Origin: a virus | Virus record (IMG/VR): IMGVR_UViG_3300017917_003533 | Span: 1 to 57,028 of that record | DNA length: 57,028 nucleotides | Direction: 5' to 3' (one strand) | Shown here: one piece after another, positions 49,830-57,028 of the stretch | Position numbering within the stretch: the stretch's first letter is position 1 | How the letters are laid out: every line of letters starts with the position of its first letter | Notes under the pieces: model-generated | Databases searched by the model: none | Seen by the model: the letters and a program-made list of their open reading frames with translations, nothing else | Told to the model about the DNA's origin: nothing | Program-made: the position numbers and the translations under genes

Positions 49830-52319
49830 ATGCGCTTTTACACTAACGTAGTACAATATGGTAACAAAATCCTTGTTAGAGGAATAAATAATAGCAAACA
49901 TGTGCAGGACCGAGTTGATTTTAGTCCATGTCTTTTTGTTAGAAGTCCAAAACCCTCTAAATATAAATCACTTTTTGGTCAAAATCTAGAACAGATTGAT
50001 TTTGAATCCATCAACGAAGCAAAAGATTTTGTCAAAAAATATAAGGAAGTTCAAGACTTTCCAATATTTGGCAACACTAATTTTGCCTATCAGTATATAA
50101 CCAGATCATTCCCTAACGATATTGATTTTGATATTAGCCAGATTAAAATCTGGACGATAGATATCGAGACATCTGCAGAATTGGGATTCCCAGATGTCAA
50201 CGATCCTCTGGAAGAAGTTCTATTGATCACCATTCAAGATTATAATACGAAGGATATTATTTCCTGGGGATCCAAACATTGCGAAGCAATAAAGGAAAAT
50301 CATAAGTATATTCGTTGTAAAGATGAATATGATCTATTGAAAAAGTTTATCGAATACACTGCCCTAGATCATCCACATATTATTACTGGATGGAATATAG
50401 AGTTTTTCGATATTCCCTATCTTTGTAATCGAATCAGAAAAATCCTCGGCGAGGATTCAATGAAACAATTGTCGCCCTGGAATGTGGTTAACCAAAGAGA
50501 AATATCTCGTTTCAAGAATTTAGAAACGGTATTTGATATTATGGGTGTATCCGTATTAGATTATCTAGACTTGTATAAGAAGTTTACATATACAGCGCAG
50601 GAATCCTACAAGTTAGATCATATTGCAAAGGTAGAACTTGGTAAAGAAAAATTATCATATGCTGAGTATGAATCCTTTAGAATGTTTTATAAGAACAATT
50701 GGCAAAAGTTTGTCGAGTATAACGTAGTTGACGTTGAGCTTGTAGATCAACTTGAAGATAAAATGAAGTTGATTGAACTTATTCTCACAATGGCTTATGA
50801 TGCTAAATGTAATTACGTCGATGTATTTTCTGCAGTACGAACCTGGGATTGTATTCTATGGAATCATCTCTGGAAAAAAGACATTGTGGTCCATCAGAGA
50901 GATGAATCTCGTAGGGGTCGGCAAATCGAAGGAGCATTTGTACAAGAACCAGTACCAGGAAAATATGATTGGGTAGTTTCTTTTGATGCTACAAGTCTAT
51001 ATCCAAGTATCATTATGCAGTATAATTTGTCGCCGGAGACAATGCTGCCAGGTGGAATGGATGTTACTGTTGATTCTTTAATTAAAAAAGAACATTCACT
51101 TGATACATTAAAGGAAGATAAGTTATGTATGACGGCAAATGGTTATACATTTAAAACAGATAAGCAGGGCATTTTTCCGGAGATCGTACAAAAGTTATTT
51201 GACGATCGACAAAAGTATAAGAAATTGATGATTGCTGCTCAAAAGAAATATGAAGAAACCAAAGACAAGTTGTATCAAAAGGAAATTGCTAAGTTTAACA
51301 ATTTTCAGATGGCAAGAAAAATTCAATTGAATTCTCTCTTCGGTGCTTGGAGTAACGAATTTTTCAGGTTTGCAGATCCAAGAATAGCAGAAGGCATTAC
51401 AATCACTGGGCAGTATATCATTAGAACTGTAGGTAAAGCTCTCAATGAATACCTTAATAAGATTTGTGGTAGTAACGATTATATCTATTCTTTCTATTCA
51501 GATACTGATGCATGTTATATTACGCTTGATCCCTTAGTACAAAAATTCTATAAGGATATGCCAAGGGAAAAGATAGTTGAGATACTTGACAAAATTTGTG
51601 ATGAGAGAATAGAAAAGGCAATCAATAAGGCATGTGATGATCTCATGTCTTATACCAATGCCTTTGAAAGAAAAGTATATTTCAAACGAGAGGTTATTGC
51701 CGATCGAGGCATTTGGGTAGCAAAGAAAAGATATGCTTTAAATGTCTATAACAATGAGGGAGTGCAATATAAGGAACCAAAGCTAAAGGTAATGGGTCTT
51801 GAGATTGTTAGATCATCTACACCTGAACCTATCAGAGATGCTTTACGAGAAGCAGTCAAATTGGCTTTGACTAAGACTGAAGCACATATTCAAAAGTATA
51901 TCAGAGAATTTGAAGAAGAATATAAAACATTACGAGCTGAAGATATTGCATTTCCTCGAGGCGTGAATGGACTAGAGAAGTATTCGGACAGAGCAAGTAT
52001 CTATAGACAAGCCACTCCAATGCATGTCAGAGGCGCGCTATTGTATAATTTTTATCTCAAAGATAAGAAACTAGAAAAGAAATATGAATTAATTCAAGAG
52101 GGGGATAAGATCAAATTTCTATATCTCAAAGAACCAAATACGATTGGTGAAAATTGTATCGCATTTGTTTCATCCATTCCTGAAGAGTTTCAATTGACAA
52201 AATATGTCGATTATAATATAATGTTCGAGAAGTCGTTCCTTGAACCATTAACAACTATTCTAAATGGTATCGGTTGGTCAGCTAAACCAAAGGCCACTTT
52301 AGAAGGGTTATTTGCTTAA
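49830..52319 (+). CDS. 43: Family B DNA polymerase gp43
   Basis: An 829-residue replicative polymerase. The ATG at 49830 has TGGAG upstream. Motifs: exonuclease I WTIDIETSAELGFP near 107, ITGWNIEFFDIPY, polymerase A SFDATSLYPSIIMQYNLSPE, B KIQLNSLFGAWSNEF and C YSFYSDTDACYI near 554. It ends in PKATLEGLFA, a hydrophobic-acidic tail in the position where T4/RB69 gp43 binds the gp45 clamp; nearly the same tail is on DpdA and the 7046 glycosyltransferase. Driven by a consensus sigma70 promoter. Confidence 0.96.
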   Translation: MRFYTNVVQYGNKILVRGINNSKHVQDRVDFSPCLFVRSPKPSKYKSLFGQNLEQIDFESINEAKDFVKKYKEVQDFPIFGNTNFAYQYITRSFPNDIDFDISQIKIWTIDIETSAELGFPDVNDPLEEVLLITIQDYNTKDIISWGSKHCEAIKENHKYIRCKDEYDLLKKFIEYTALDHPHIITGWNIEFFDIPYLCNRIRKILGEDSMKQLSPWNVVNQREISRFKNLETVFDIMGVSVLDYLDLYKKFTYTAQESYKLDHIAKVELGKEKLSYAEYESFRMFYKNNWQKFVEYNVVDVELVDQLEDKMKLIELILTMAYDAKCNYVDVFSAVRTWDCILWNHLWKKDIVVHQRDESRRGRQIEGAFVQEPVPGKYDWVVSFDATSLYPSIIMQYNLSPETMLPGGMDVTVDSLIKKEHSLDTLKEDKLCMTANGYTFKTDKQGIFPEIVQKLFDDRQKYKKLMIAAQKKYEETKDKLYQKEIAKFNNFQMARKIQLNSLFGAWSNEFFRFADPRIAEGITITGQYIIRTVGKALNEYLNKICGSNDYIYSFYSDTDACYITLDPLVQKFYKDMPREKIVEILDKICDERIEKAINKACDDLMSYTNAFERKVYFKREVIADRGIWVAKKRYALNVYNNEGVQYKEPKLKVMGLEIVRSSTPEPIRDALREAVKLALTKTEAHIQKYIREFEEEYKTLRAEDIAFPRGVNGLEKYSDRASIYRQATPMHVRGALLYNFYLKDKKLEKKYELIQEGDKIKFLYLKEPNTIGENCIAFVSSIPEEFQLTKYVDYNIMFEKSFLEPLTTILNGIGWSAKPKATLEGLFA

Positions 52320-52331
52320 TACGGAGTTAAT

Positions 52332-53393
52332 ATGTCGCTATTAGAAAAGTTAAAAAAGAATTCTACAATTAAAGAAACAGAAATACTGAGTAAATCCAAA
52401 TTCTTTTCGAAGAAAGATATGATTCAGACCTCGGTGCCGATGATGAATGTTGCCTTATCTGGCAGTTTAGAAGGAGGATTAACACCTGGTCTAACGGTGT
52501 TTGCCGGACCATCTAAACATTTTAAAACTGCTTTCTCATTACTTTGCGCAAAGGCGTACTTAGATAAATATGAAGATGCTATTATATTGTTTTATGATTC
52601 TGAGTTTGGTAGTCCTCAGTCTTACTTTGATAATTTCGGTATCGACCCAGCCCGAATTCTTCATACGCCGATAACTGATATCGAACAATTGAAGTTTGAT
52701 AGTATGCAGCAGATCAACAATATCGAAAGAGGCGATCATGTTATGATTGTAGTTGACTCTGTAGGTAACCTTGCATCTAAGAAGGAAGTAGAGGATGCTT
52801 TAGAAGGTAAATCGGTTGCAGATATGACTCGTGCTAAACAGATGAAGTCATTATTTAGAATGATTACTCCTCACCTGACAATCAAAGATATTCCAATGAT
52901 TGTAGTGAACCACACATATTCTGAGATTGGATTGTTTCCTAAGCAAATTGTATCGGGCGGTACTGGTTTAGTATACAGTGCAGATAACATCTATATCATT
53001 GGTCGCCAACAAGAAAAAGATGGTACTGAAGTTACTGGATTCAATTTTATTATGAATGTTGAAAAATCTAGATTCGTAAGAGAAAAATCCAAAATACCAA
53101 TTGAGGTATCTTTCGAAGGTGGAATCAGTACTTGGTCTGGGTTACTTGATATAGCAATGGAAGGTGGTTTCGTAGTAAAACCTACAAATGGATGGTATGC
53201 ACATAAAGGGTCAGAGAAAAAACATAGACAGAAGGATACGTATACTAAAGAATTTTGGATGCCTATTTTAACTAGTAAAGAATTTCGAGAATATATAGAA
53301 TCAAGATATAAGATTGCAGGTACAGATATGTTGCAAAATAAAATGACTACTGAAGAATTGAATGAGGAATATGAAAATGCTAGCGAAGTATAG
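52332..53393 (+). CDS. uvsX: UvsX recombinase (RecA/Rad51-like)
   Basis: A 353-residue protein: KFFSKKDMIQTSVPMMNVALSG, Walker A-like GPSKHFKTAFSL, ILFYDSEFGSPQSYF, VMIVVDSVGNLASKKEVEDAL, MTRAKQMKSLFRMITPHL, and GGTGLVYSADNIYIIGR, all matching T4 UvsX. It drives strand exchange with UvsY. It lies between gene 43 and the helicase gene; its end overlaps the next gene. Confidence 0.95.
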   Translation: MSLLEKLKKNSTIKETEILSKSKFFSKKDMIQTSVPMMNVALSGSLEGGLTPGLTVFAGPSKHFKTAFSLLCAKAYLDKYEDAIILFYDSEFGSPQSYFDNFGIDPARILHTPITDIEQLKFDSMQQINNIERGDHVMIVVDSVGNLASKKEVEDALEGKSVADMTRAKQMKSLFRMITPHLTIKDIPMIVVNHTYSEIGLFPKQIVSGGTGLVYSADNIYIIGRQQEKDGTEVTGFNFIMNVEKSRFVREKSKIPIEVSFEGGISTWSGLLDIAMEGGFVVKPTNGWYAHKGSEKKHRQKDTYTKEFWMPILTSKEFREYIESRYKIAGTDMLQNKMTTEELNEEYENASEV

Positions 53394-53646
53394 CCCCTGG
53401 CATTTCAGTGATAAGGCTTGGGGGTTTAGAATTGAGGATGGGGAATTTGCCGGCACTACGATTAGTATCAATGATGTTTCCTTGCCGGAAGATGGAAGTG
53501 ACATGGTATTAGATTATAACTATGTTACTTTCCCCAAAGGAAAAGATGAAAAAGATATGAATACCGAATCTTTTAATTTAACTATGAATTTTATAATGAA
53601 TGATATTCTAACTAAAGCAATTGAGGATTATAAAGATAATAAATGA
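53371..53646 (+). CDS. Conserved phage protein, unknown
   Basis: A 91-residue protein starting at 53371 behind GAGGA, overlapping uvsX. Seen: KYSPWHFSDKAWGFRIEDGEFAGTTISINDVSLPEDGSDMVLDYNYVTFPKG, a beta-rich body, and a C-terminal helix. I associate it with the uvsX-41 interval of marine T4-like phages but know of no function. Confidence 0.7.
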   Translation: MKMLAKYSPWHFSDKAWGFRIEDGEFAGTTISINDVSLPEDGSDMVLDYNYVTFPKGKDEKDMNTESFNLTMNFIMNDILTKAIEDYKDNK

Positions 53647-55043
53647 GTTCAAAAATAGAAACAGTTATTCTTCAAAATCTAGTTAATGATGATAAGTATA
53701 TGCGAAAAGTGATCCCGTTTATTAAGCGGGATTATTTTACTGACAATACAGAACAAAAGATATATGATCAGATCAAAACATTCATAGATGAGTATAATTC
53801 TGTCCCCAATAACGATGCTTTGATTGTAGCTTTTCAAAATGATAAGACATTAAATGATGAACAGTATAAAGAAATTATTCAATATGTGAATGAACTTGTT
53901 CCAACAGATCATAATAAAGAATGGTTACTAAAAGAAACTGAAAAATTTTGTAAAGACAAAGCCCTATATAATGCGATTCTTAATTCTATCTCTATTATTG
54001 ATGGGCGTAATAAAAGCCTGTCAGCCGACGGAATTCCACAGCTTCTTCAAGACGCACTTGGGGTATGCTTTGACAACAATGTAGGACATGATTATATTGA
54101 CAATGCTGATTCTAGATATGATTTTTATCATAAGGTAGAATCAAGAATTCCTTTCGATCTAGATTTTTTCAACAAGATTACTAATGGTGGTTTACCTAAT
54201 AAGACATTGAATGTGGTATTAGCTGGCACAGGTGTTGGAAAATCTTTATTCATGTGTCATGTTGCATCTTCAGTATTAGCTCAAGGCAAAAATGTTCTGT
54301 ATATTACTTTAGAAATGGCTGAAGAAAGAATCGCAGAAAGAATTGATGCGAATCTAATGAACATCACATTAGATCAGTTAAAAGATTTACCTAAAGCTTT
54401 ATTTGAAAACAGAATAGAAAAGATTAAAGATAAAACTAATGGTAAATTGATTATAAAAGAATATCCAACTACGGGCGCTCATGTCGGTCATTTTAAAGCA
54501 TTACTAAATGAACTGCAATTAAAAAGACAATTTAAACCAGACATTATTATTGTGGACTATCTAAACATCTGCGCATCTTCTAGATTCAAAGCAGGTGCTA
54601 ATATAAATTCTTATACTTTAATTAAGTCGATTGCAGAGGAATTGCGAGGATTAGCTGTTGAAGAAAATTTACCTATATTGTCTGCGACTCAAACTACAAG
54701 AGGTGGGTATGGAAACACTGATGTTGAACTTACTGATACTTCAGAATCATTTGGTCTTCCTGCTACAGTTGATCTCATGTTTGCCCTCATTGCAACTGAA
54801 GAACTTGATCAGTTGAATCAGATTATGGTAAAGCAGTTAAAGAATAGGTACAACGATCCAACAATAAATAAAAGGTTCGTCGTCGGGATTGATAGAGCAA
54901 AGATGAAGTTATATGATCTTGAACAAAATGCACAAAAAGGTCTATCTGATTCTGGATTAAAGATTGACGAAAGTAAACTTGATACATATGACCTTAGTTC
55001 TGTATTCAAAAAGTCTCGTGATTTCTCTGGCATAAAAATATAG
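53643..55043 (+). CDS. 41: Replicative DNA helicase gp41 (DnaB-like)
   Basis: A 466-residue RecA-fold helicase: an N-terminal helical domain, PFDLDFFNKITNGGLPNKTLNVVLAGTGVGKSLFMCHVA with Walker A, LYITLEMAEERIAERIDANLM (catalytic Glu), DIIIVDYLNIC (Walker B), LPILSATQTTRGGYGNTDVELTDTSESFGLPATVDLMFAL, and a KNRYNDP..N arginine-finger region. It unwinds at the fork with the primase. Confidence 0.94.
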   Translation: MSSKIETVILQNLVNDDKYMRKVIPFIKRDYFTDNTEQKIYDQIKTFIDEYNSVPNNDALIVAFQNDKTLNDEQYKEIIQYVNELVPTDHNKEWLLKETEKFCKDKALYNAILNSISIIDGRNKSLSADGIPQLLQDALGVCFDNNVGHDYIDNADSRYDFYHKVESRIPFDLDFFNKITNGGLPNKTLNVVLAGTGVGKSLFMCHVASSVLAQGKNVLYITLEMAEERIAERIDANLMNITLDQLKDLPKALFENRIEKIKDKTNGKLIIKEYPTTGAHVGHFKALLNELQLKRQFKPDIIIVDYLNICASSRFKAGANINSYTLIKSIAEELRGLAVEENLPILSATQTTRGGYGNTDVELTDTSESFGLPATVDLMFALIATEELDQLNQIMVKQLKNRYNDPTINKRFVVGIDRAKMKLYDLEQNAQKGLSDSGLKIDESKLDTYDLSSVFKKSRDFSGIKI

Positions 55044-55051
55044 GAGGCGTT

Positions 55052-55204
55052 ATGCTATTTCCTCATCCAAATCAAAAACCAATTCAAGAACAAATAGAAG
55101 AAGAACAGTTGCTTCTAAAAGAAGTTCTAAACGATCAACCAAAGAAAGTAAAAAAATTAGAAGAGGAGTTGTTTAATCACGAACCACCTGCGTTTACTGA
55201 TTAA
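55052..55204 (+). CDS. 50-residue acidic protein, unknown
   Basis: A strong TAGGAGG ribosome site and a TAAATG junction with the next gene support it. The product MLFPHPNQKPIQEQIEEEQLL.. is mostly one charged helix ending in NHEPPAFTD. No family recognised. Confidence 0.7.
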   Translation: MLFPHPNQKPIQEQIEEEQLLLKEVLNDQPKKVKKLEEELFNHEPPAFTD

Positions 55205-55648
55205 ATGGTCGTAACAGTTAGAAATGCTAGAGATAGATATCTAACATCTTTGCTAAAGACAGCAGCAATTAGTTATGCCAATATGCTAATGTCTCCGCAA
55301 TTGGTCAAAAATTTAAGTGTTAAAATTATAATTTACAACAATCTAGGCAGAAATGCATATGCCTTTTGTTGTCCAGATGAAATATCAGGAAGACTCAGAA
55401 GTTTTGAAATAGAAATCAAGAAGATGCGAGTAAACAGAATGCTTCGTTTGCTCGCACATGAAATGGTACATGTAAAACAGTTCGCTAAGAATGAACTAAA
55501 GGCAAAATACTTCAGGGATGGTTACAAGACAGTTTGGCATGGCGAAATCTGCGATATTGATTCTTACTGGGATCAACCTTGGGAGATAGAAGCTTTTACC
55601 CTAGAGGAGGAATTACTTTGTTATTTCAAAGAGGAGTATCAATATTGA
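55205..55648 (+). CDS. SprT-like / HExxH metalloprotease-like protein
   Basis: A 147-residue protein with RMLRLLAHEMVHVKQFAKNEL (zinc HExxH) and a later WHGEICDIDSYWDQPWEIEAF with further candidate ligands. A nearby cysteine pair (AFCCPDE) is present. The layout matches small phage SprT-like or YgjP-like zinc peptidases. Its target is unknown. Confidence 0.75.
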   Translation: MVVTVRNARDRYLTSLLKTAAISYANMLMSPQLVKNLSVKIIIYNNLGRNAYAFCCPDEISGRLRSFEIEIKKMRVNRMLRLLAHEMVHVKQFAKNELKAKYFRDGYKTVWHGEICDIDSYWDQPWEIEAFTLEEELLCYFKEEYQY

Positions 55649-55663
55649 GCAGAAAGGATATAC

Positions 55664-55825
55664 ATGGACTCAATCACATTCACGATAATGGACCTTATAC
55701 AAATAGGTCTAATGATAGCAGCATGTTATGCTTGTTACTTGAGGGGCGTAAATAAGGGCATAGGGGACACTCTAGACTTTTTCGAAGAGCAAGGACTGAT
55801 AGAAAAAGAAGAGATTAACGAATAA
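55664..55825 (+). CDS. 53-residue single-span membrane protein
   Basis: The ATG at 55664 is preceded by AAAGGA. The product MDSITFTIMDLIQIGLMIAA.. has one membrane span with CYACY, then an acidic tail (DTLDFFEEQGLIEKEEINE). Similar tiny acidic-tailed membrane proteins occur in T4-like phages, without known function. Confidence 0.65.
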   Translation: MDSITFTIMDLIQIGLMIAACYACYLRGVNKGIGDTLDFFEEQGLIEKEEINE

Positions 55826-55840
55826 TCAATGACTTACAAG

Positions 55841-55858
55841 TGTTGTTCTAGAACAACA
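55841..55858. repeat. 18-bp perfect palindrome
   Basis: TGTTGTTCTAGAACAACA is its own reverse complement. It lies 16 bases after a stop and just upstream of a terminator-promoter. It may be an operator or a hairpin. Confidence 0.85.
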
Positions 55859-55864
55859 GAATAG

Positions 55865-55895
55865 AACCCGAGCATTTGACTCGGGTTACTTTTTC
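55865..55895 (+). terminator. Rho-independent terminator
   Basis: AACCCGAG (55865-55872) pairs with CTCGGGTT (55880-55887) around a seven-base loop, followed by ACTTTTTCTT. It ends the gene 41 operon. Confidence 0.88.
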
Positions 55896-55904
55896 TTATA
55901 TAAT
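55876..55904 (+). promoter_or_regulatory. Sigma70 promoter built into the terminator
   Basis: TTGACT at 55876-55881 lies in the terminator loop and stem, a 17-base spacer follows, then TATAAT at 55899-55904. The predicted start is at or within a base or two of the ATG at 55911. Confidence 0.85.
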
Positions 55905-55910
55905 TATGAT

Positions 55911-56291
55911 ATGAACTTAGAAATCGGACAATTTGTAGAGCTCAGGACACGCTTTTATTCTTATCTATATAAGAACGAGGGCTGGGTTGAGAATACTCTA
56001 AAAGGGCAAGTCGTTCCTAATCCTAAATGGTTAGATGACGACTACGTTAGTATTTTAACAGACCACCCGTTACATCCTGTGTCGATGGTCTTCAAGCAAA
56101 ATATTGTCGGTTTGGATATGGCAAAGGGGCGTTCTGCTAGCAGAATCTTCAAAGTCAGTTCTAAGAAAACAGGTAAACAGTATCAAGTGATCTCTATAAA
56201 TGGATCAGTCACTTGTGATTGTATCGGTTATCAGTATCGTAAAGCGTGCAAGCATTCTTCTGCAGTAAAGAAATTTATTCAAAATGCTTGA
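55911..56291 (+). CDS. SWIM zinc-finger protein
   Basis: A 126-residue protein. The C-terminus SINGSVTCDCIGYQYRKACKHSSAVKKFI is a SWIM finger (CxC...CxH), a zinc motif for nucleic-acid or protein binding. The N-terminal 80 residues are beta-rich (EIGQFVELRTRFYSYLYKNEGWVENTLKGQVV..YVSILTD). The promoter puts the transcript start at the ATG, so the mRNA may be leaderless. The function is unknown; an early regulator is plausible. Confidence 0.8.
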   Translation: MNLEIGQFVELRTRFYSYLYKNEGWVENTLKGQVVPNPKWLDDDYVSILTDHPLHPVSMVFKQNIVGLDMAKGRSASRIFKVSSKKTGKQYQVISINGSVTCDCIGYQYRKACKHSSAVKKFIQNA

Positions 56292-56316
56292 CAAGGTGTT
56301 CAGTCGGTTATATAAT
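56288..56316 (+). promoter_or_regulatory. Consensus sigma70 promoter before the 56366 gene
   Basis: TTGACA at 56288-56293, a 17-base spacer, TATAAT at 56311-56316: full consensus. The -35 box overlaps the SWIM gene stop. Confidence 0.92.
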
Positions 56317-56365
56317 TATGGTATGGTAGTTAATTAATCAAAATTTTATGAGAGGTAATTTTATT

Positions 56366-56767
56366 ATGTCAGATTCATATTTTACAGTTGCAGGTGTTTC
56401 TACTCAACATGGTTCCACTAAGGTTCGTTTCGCTAATGATCTAGCATCTCGAGTTAAATTGCTAGCTAAAGGTGGTCATGATCCTTTAGAGCTTGTTCAA
56501 CTTCCCAAGGCAATGACCAAGGCAGAAGCATGCCAGTATTTGCTCGAACTAGGTGGCGTATTTAAGCAGTGGGATTCACTTATTACTGAGACAATGGGTA
56601 AGAAATCAGGTGTATCCACGCCAAAGGCGCCGAAAGTTGCTAAGGCGTCGGCTACGGTTAAGGCTCCTGCTAAGACCAAAGCTGTTAAGCAACCCAAGAT
56701 CACAGTAGCCCCCAAGGCTGAGGATGAGGATCTTGAGATTGAAGAGCTGAAGCAAATCGCAGCTTAA
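56366..56767 (+). CDS. Small protein with histone H1-like Lys/Ala/Pro tail
   Basis: A 133-residue protein; the start at 56366 is preceded by AGAGGT (an in-frame ATG at 56348 is an alternative). Residues 1-75 form a small domain (SYFTVAGVSTQHGSTKVRFANDLASRVKLLAKGG..ELVQLPKAMTKAEACQYLL). Residues ~85-115 are a Lys/Ala/Pro/Thr tail (TPKAPKVAKASATVKAPAKTK) like histone H1 or bacterial HctB tails, followed by an acidic end. DNA binding is inferred from the tail. A consensus early promoter drives it. Confidence 0.7.
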   Translation: MSDSYFTVAGVSTQHGSTKVRFANDLASRVKLLAKGGHDPLELVQLPKAMTKAEACQYLLELGGVFKQWDSLITETMGKKSGVSTPKAPKVAKASATVKAPAKTKAVKQPKITVAPKAEDEDLEIEELKQIAA

Positions 56768-56768
56768 A

Positions 56769-56819
56769 CGTCGGGAGACGAGTAAAAGGGAGAGTAGCGG
56801 AGACCCGAAGCCTACGCTC
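56769..56819 (+). other. Structured RNA segment after the 56366 gene
   Basis: Two hairpins: CGTC-GGGA-GACG (56769-56780, a GNRA-type loop), then GTAG and CGG (56794-56800) pairing with CCG (56805-56807) and CTAC (56812-56815), extended by GAG (56790-56792) with CTC (56817-56819). No T run follows, so it is not a typical terminator. Confidence 0.45.
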
Positions 56820-56873
56820 ATTCTTAAACGACAGAAATATTGTGTCCCTTAGTAATAACGAGGTTATCAGGTA

Positions 56874-56881
56874 TATAAATA
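56874..56881 (+). promoter_or_regulatory. Late promoter TATAAATA
   Basis: An exact late box; predicted start near 56887, 16 bases before the long inverted repeat. The only thing downstream in the window is the RNA/short-ORF candidate. Confidence 0.8.
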
Positions 56882-56901
56882 ATTATACAACAGGAGAAGT
56901 T

Positions 56902-57003
56902 ATGTTTTGTATGTTACATTCCTTTAGAATTAGTACGGTATCAGGCTATGATAAGCCAGAGTGCCGTGCCACACAAAATCCATGGAGTGTGCTAGAGGGC
57001 TAG
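56902..57003 (+). CDS. 33-residue ORF inside the RNA candidate
   Basis: An ATG with AGGAG seven bases upstream opens a 33-codon frame (MFCMLHSFRISTVSGYDKPE.., ending SVLEG) that stops exactly before the right arm of the inverted repeat. The ribosome site is good, but the codons coincide with base-paired RNA, so peptide and structured RNA are competing readings. Confidence 0.4.
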   Translation: MFCMLHSFRISTVSGYDKPECRATQNPWSVLEG

Positions 57004-57026
57004 GTAACATACAAAACACAGTTTTT
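56903..57026 (+). ncRNA. Candidate late structured RNA with 15-bp closing stem
   Basis: TGTTTTGTATGTTAC (56903-56917) is perfectly complementary to GTAACATACAAAACA (57004-57018), and a T5 run follows at 57022-57026. Inside are two further hairpins: ACGG (56935-56938) with CCGT (56964-56967) enclosing GGCT/AGCC (56944-56947 with 56954-56957), and CACAC (56970-56974) with GTGTG (56987-56991). Together they make a three-way junction. A late promoter sits just upstream. I do not recognise the RNA family. Confidence 0.55.
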
Positions 57027-57028
57027 AC

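Overview
The window is a piece of a T4-like (Tevenvirinae-related, 'exo-T-even' type) tailed phage genome. Evidence: the C-terminus of a gp23-like capsid protein, UvsY, UvsW, late sigma gp55, gp47/gp46, the gp45 clamp, gp44/gp62 clamp loader, RegA, gp43 polymerase, UvsX and gp41 helicase, in an order reminiscent of marine T4-like phages. The DNA is AT-rich. Genes are tightly packed, mostly on the + strand, with many ATGA or TAATG start/stop overlaps. No gene-free stretch exceeds 300 bases. The host cannot be read directly. The cyclase gene resembles alphaproteobacterial cyclases, and the glycan genes suggest a Gram-negative host, but this is inference.

Layout. (1) 1-5.4 kb: virion genes, recombination genes (uvsY, uvsW) with a homing endonuclease between them, an LSm-like gene and gp55. 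(2) 5.5-12.8 kb: a 7-deazaguanine DNA-modification module (QueE, FolE, DpdA, QueD, a second T-fold protein) interleaved with two glycosyltransferases and a GalE-like epimerase; QueC is not seen. (3) 12.8-20.6 kb: a 2OG oxygenase, gp47, a gp46 gene split by an in-frame stop, peptide deformylase, and a VWA/MoxR-type ATPase pair, each with its own sigma70-type promoter. (4) 20.6-36.7 kb: a 16-kb nucleotide-sugar and glycosyltransferase island. It carries Gmd, a fucose/colitose-synthase-like reductase and a ColD-like dehydratase, then RfbH, a YerE-like TPP enzyme, acetaldehyde dehydrogenase, hydroxy-oxovalerate aldolase and two SDR proteins. This predicts 3,6-dideoxy and branched-chain sugars. (5) 36.7-40.7 kb: replication accessory proteins. 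(6) 40.8-49.8 kb: a variable region with Hsp20, small ORFs, a second LSm-like protein, a tRNA(CAU), a minus-strand membrane/lysis-like cassette, a class III nucleotide cyclase, and minus-strand genes for two signal-peptide proteins, one an Asn/Thr repeat protein. (7) 49.8-57 kb: gp43, uvsX, gp41, small genes, a SWIM protein, a histone-like-tailed protein and a structured, late-promoter-driven RNA candidate at the edge.

Regulation. Two promoter classes are visible: near-consensus sigma70 boxes with 17-18 bp spacers (before queE, the VWA gene, the ATPase gene, gene 43, the SWIM gene and the 56366 gene) and T4-type late TATAAATA boxes (before 305, the homing endonuclease, hsp20, the 44.2-kb divergent pair, the minus-strand secreted-protein operon and the 56.9-kb RNA). 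The most notable observation is that the DpdA transglycosylase and the adjacent glycosyltransferase end in the same LEDLFA peptide, resembling the polymerase's own C-terminal (presumed clamp-binding) peptide, on an identical 24-nt repeat. This suggests that DNA base modification is tethered to the replication clamp.
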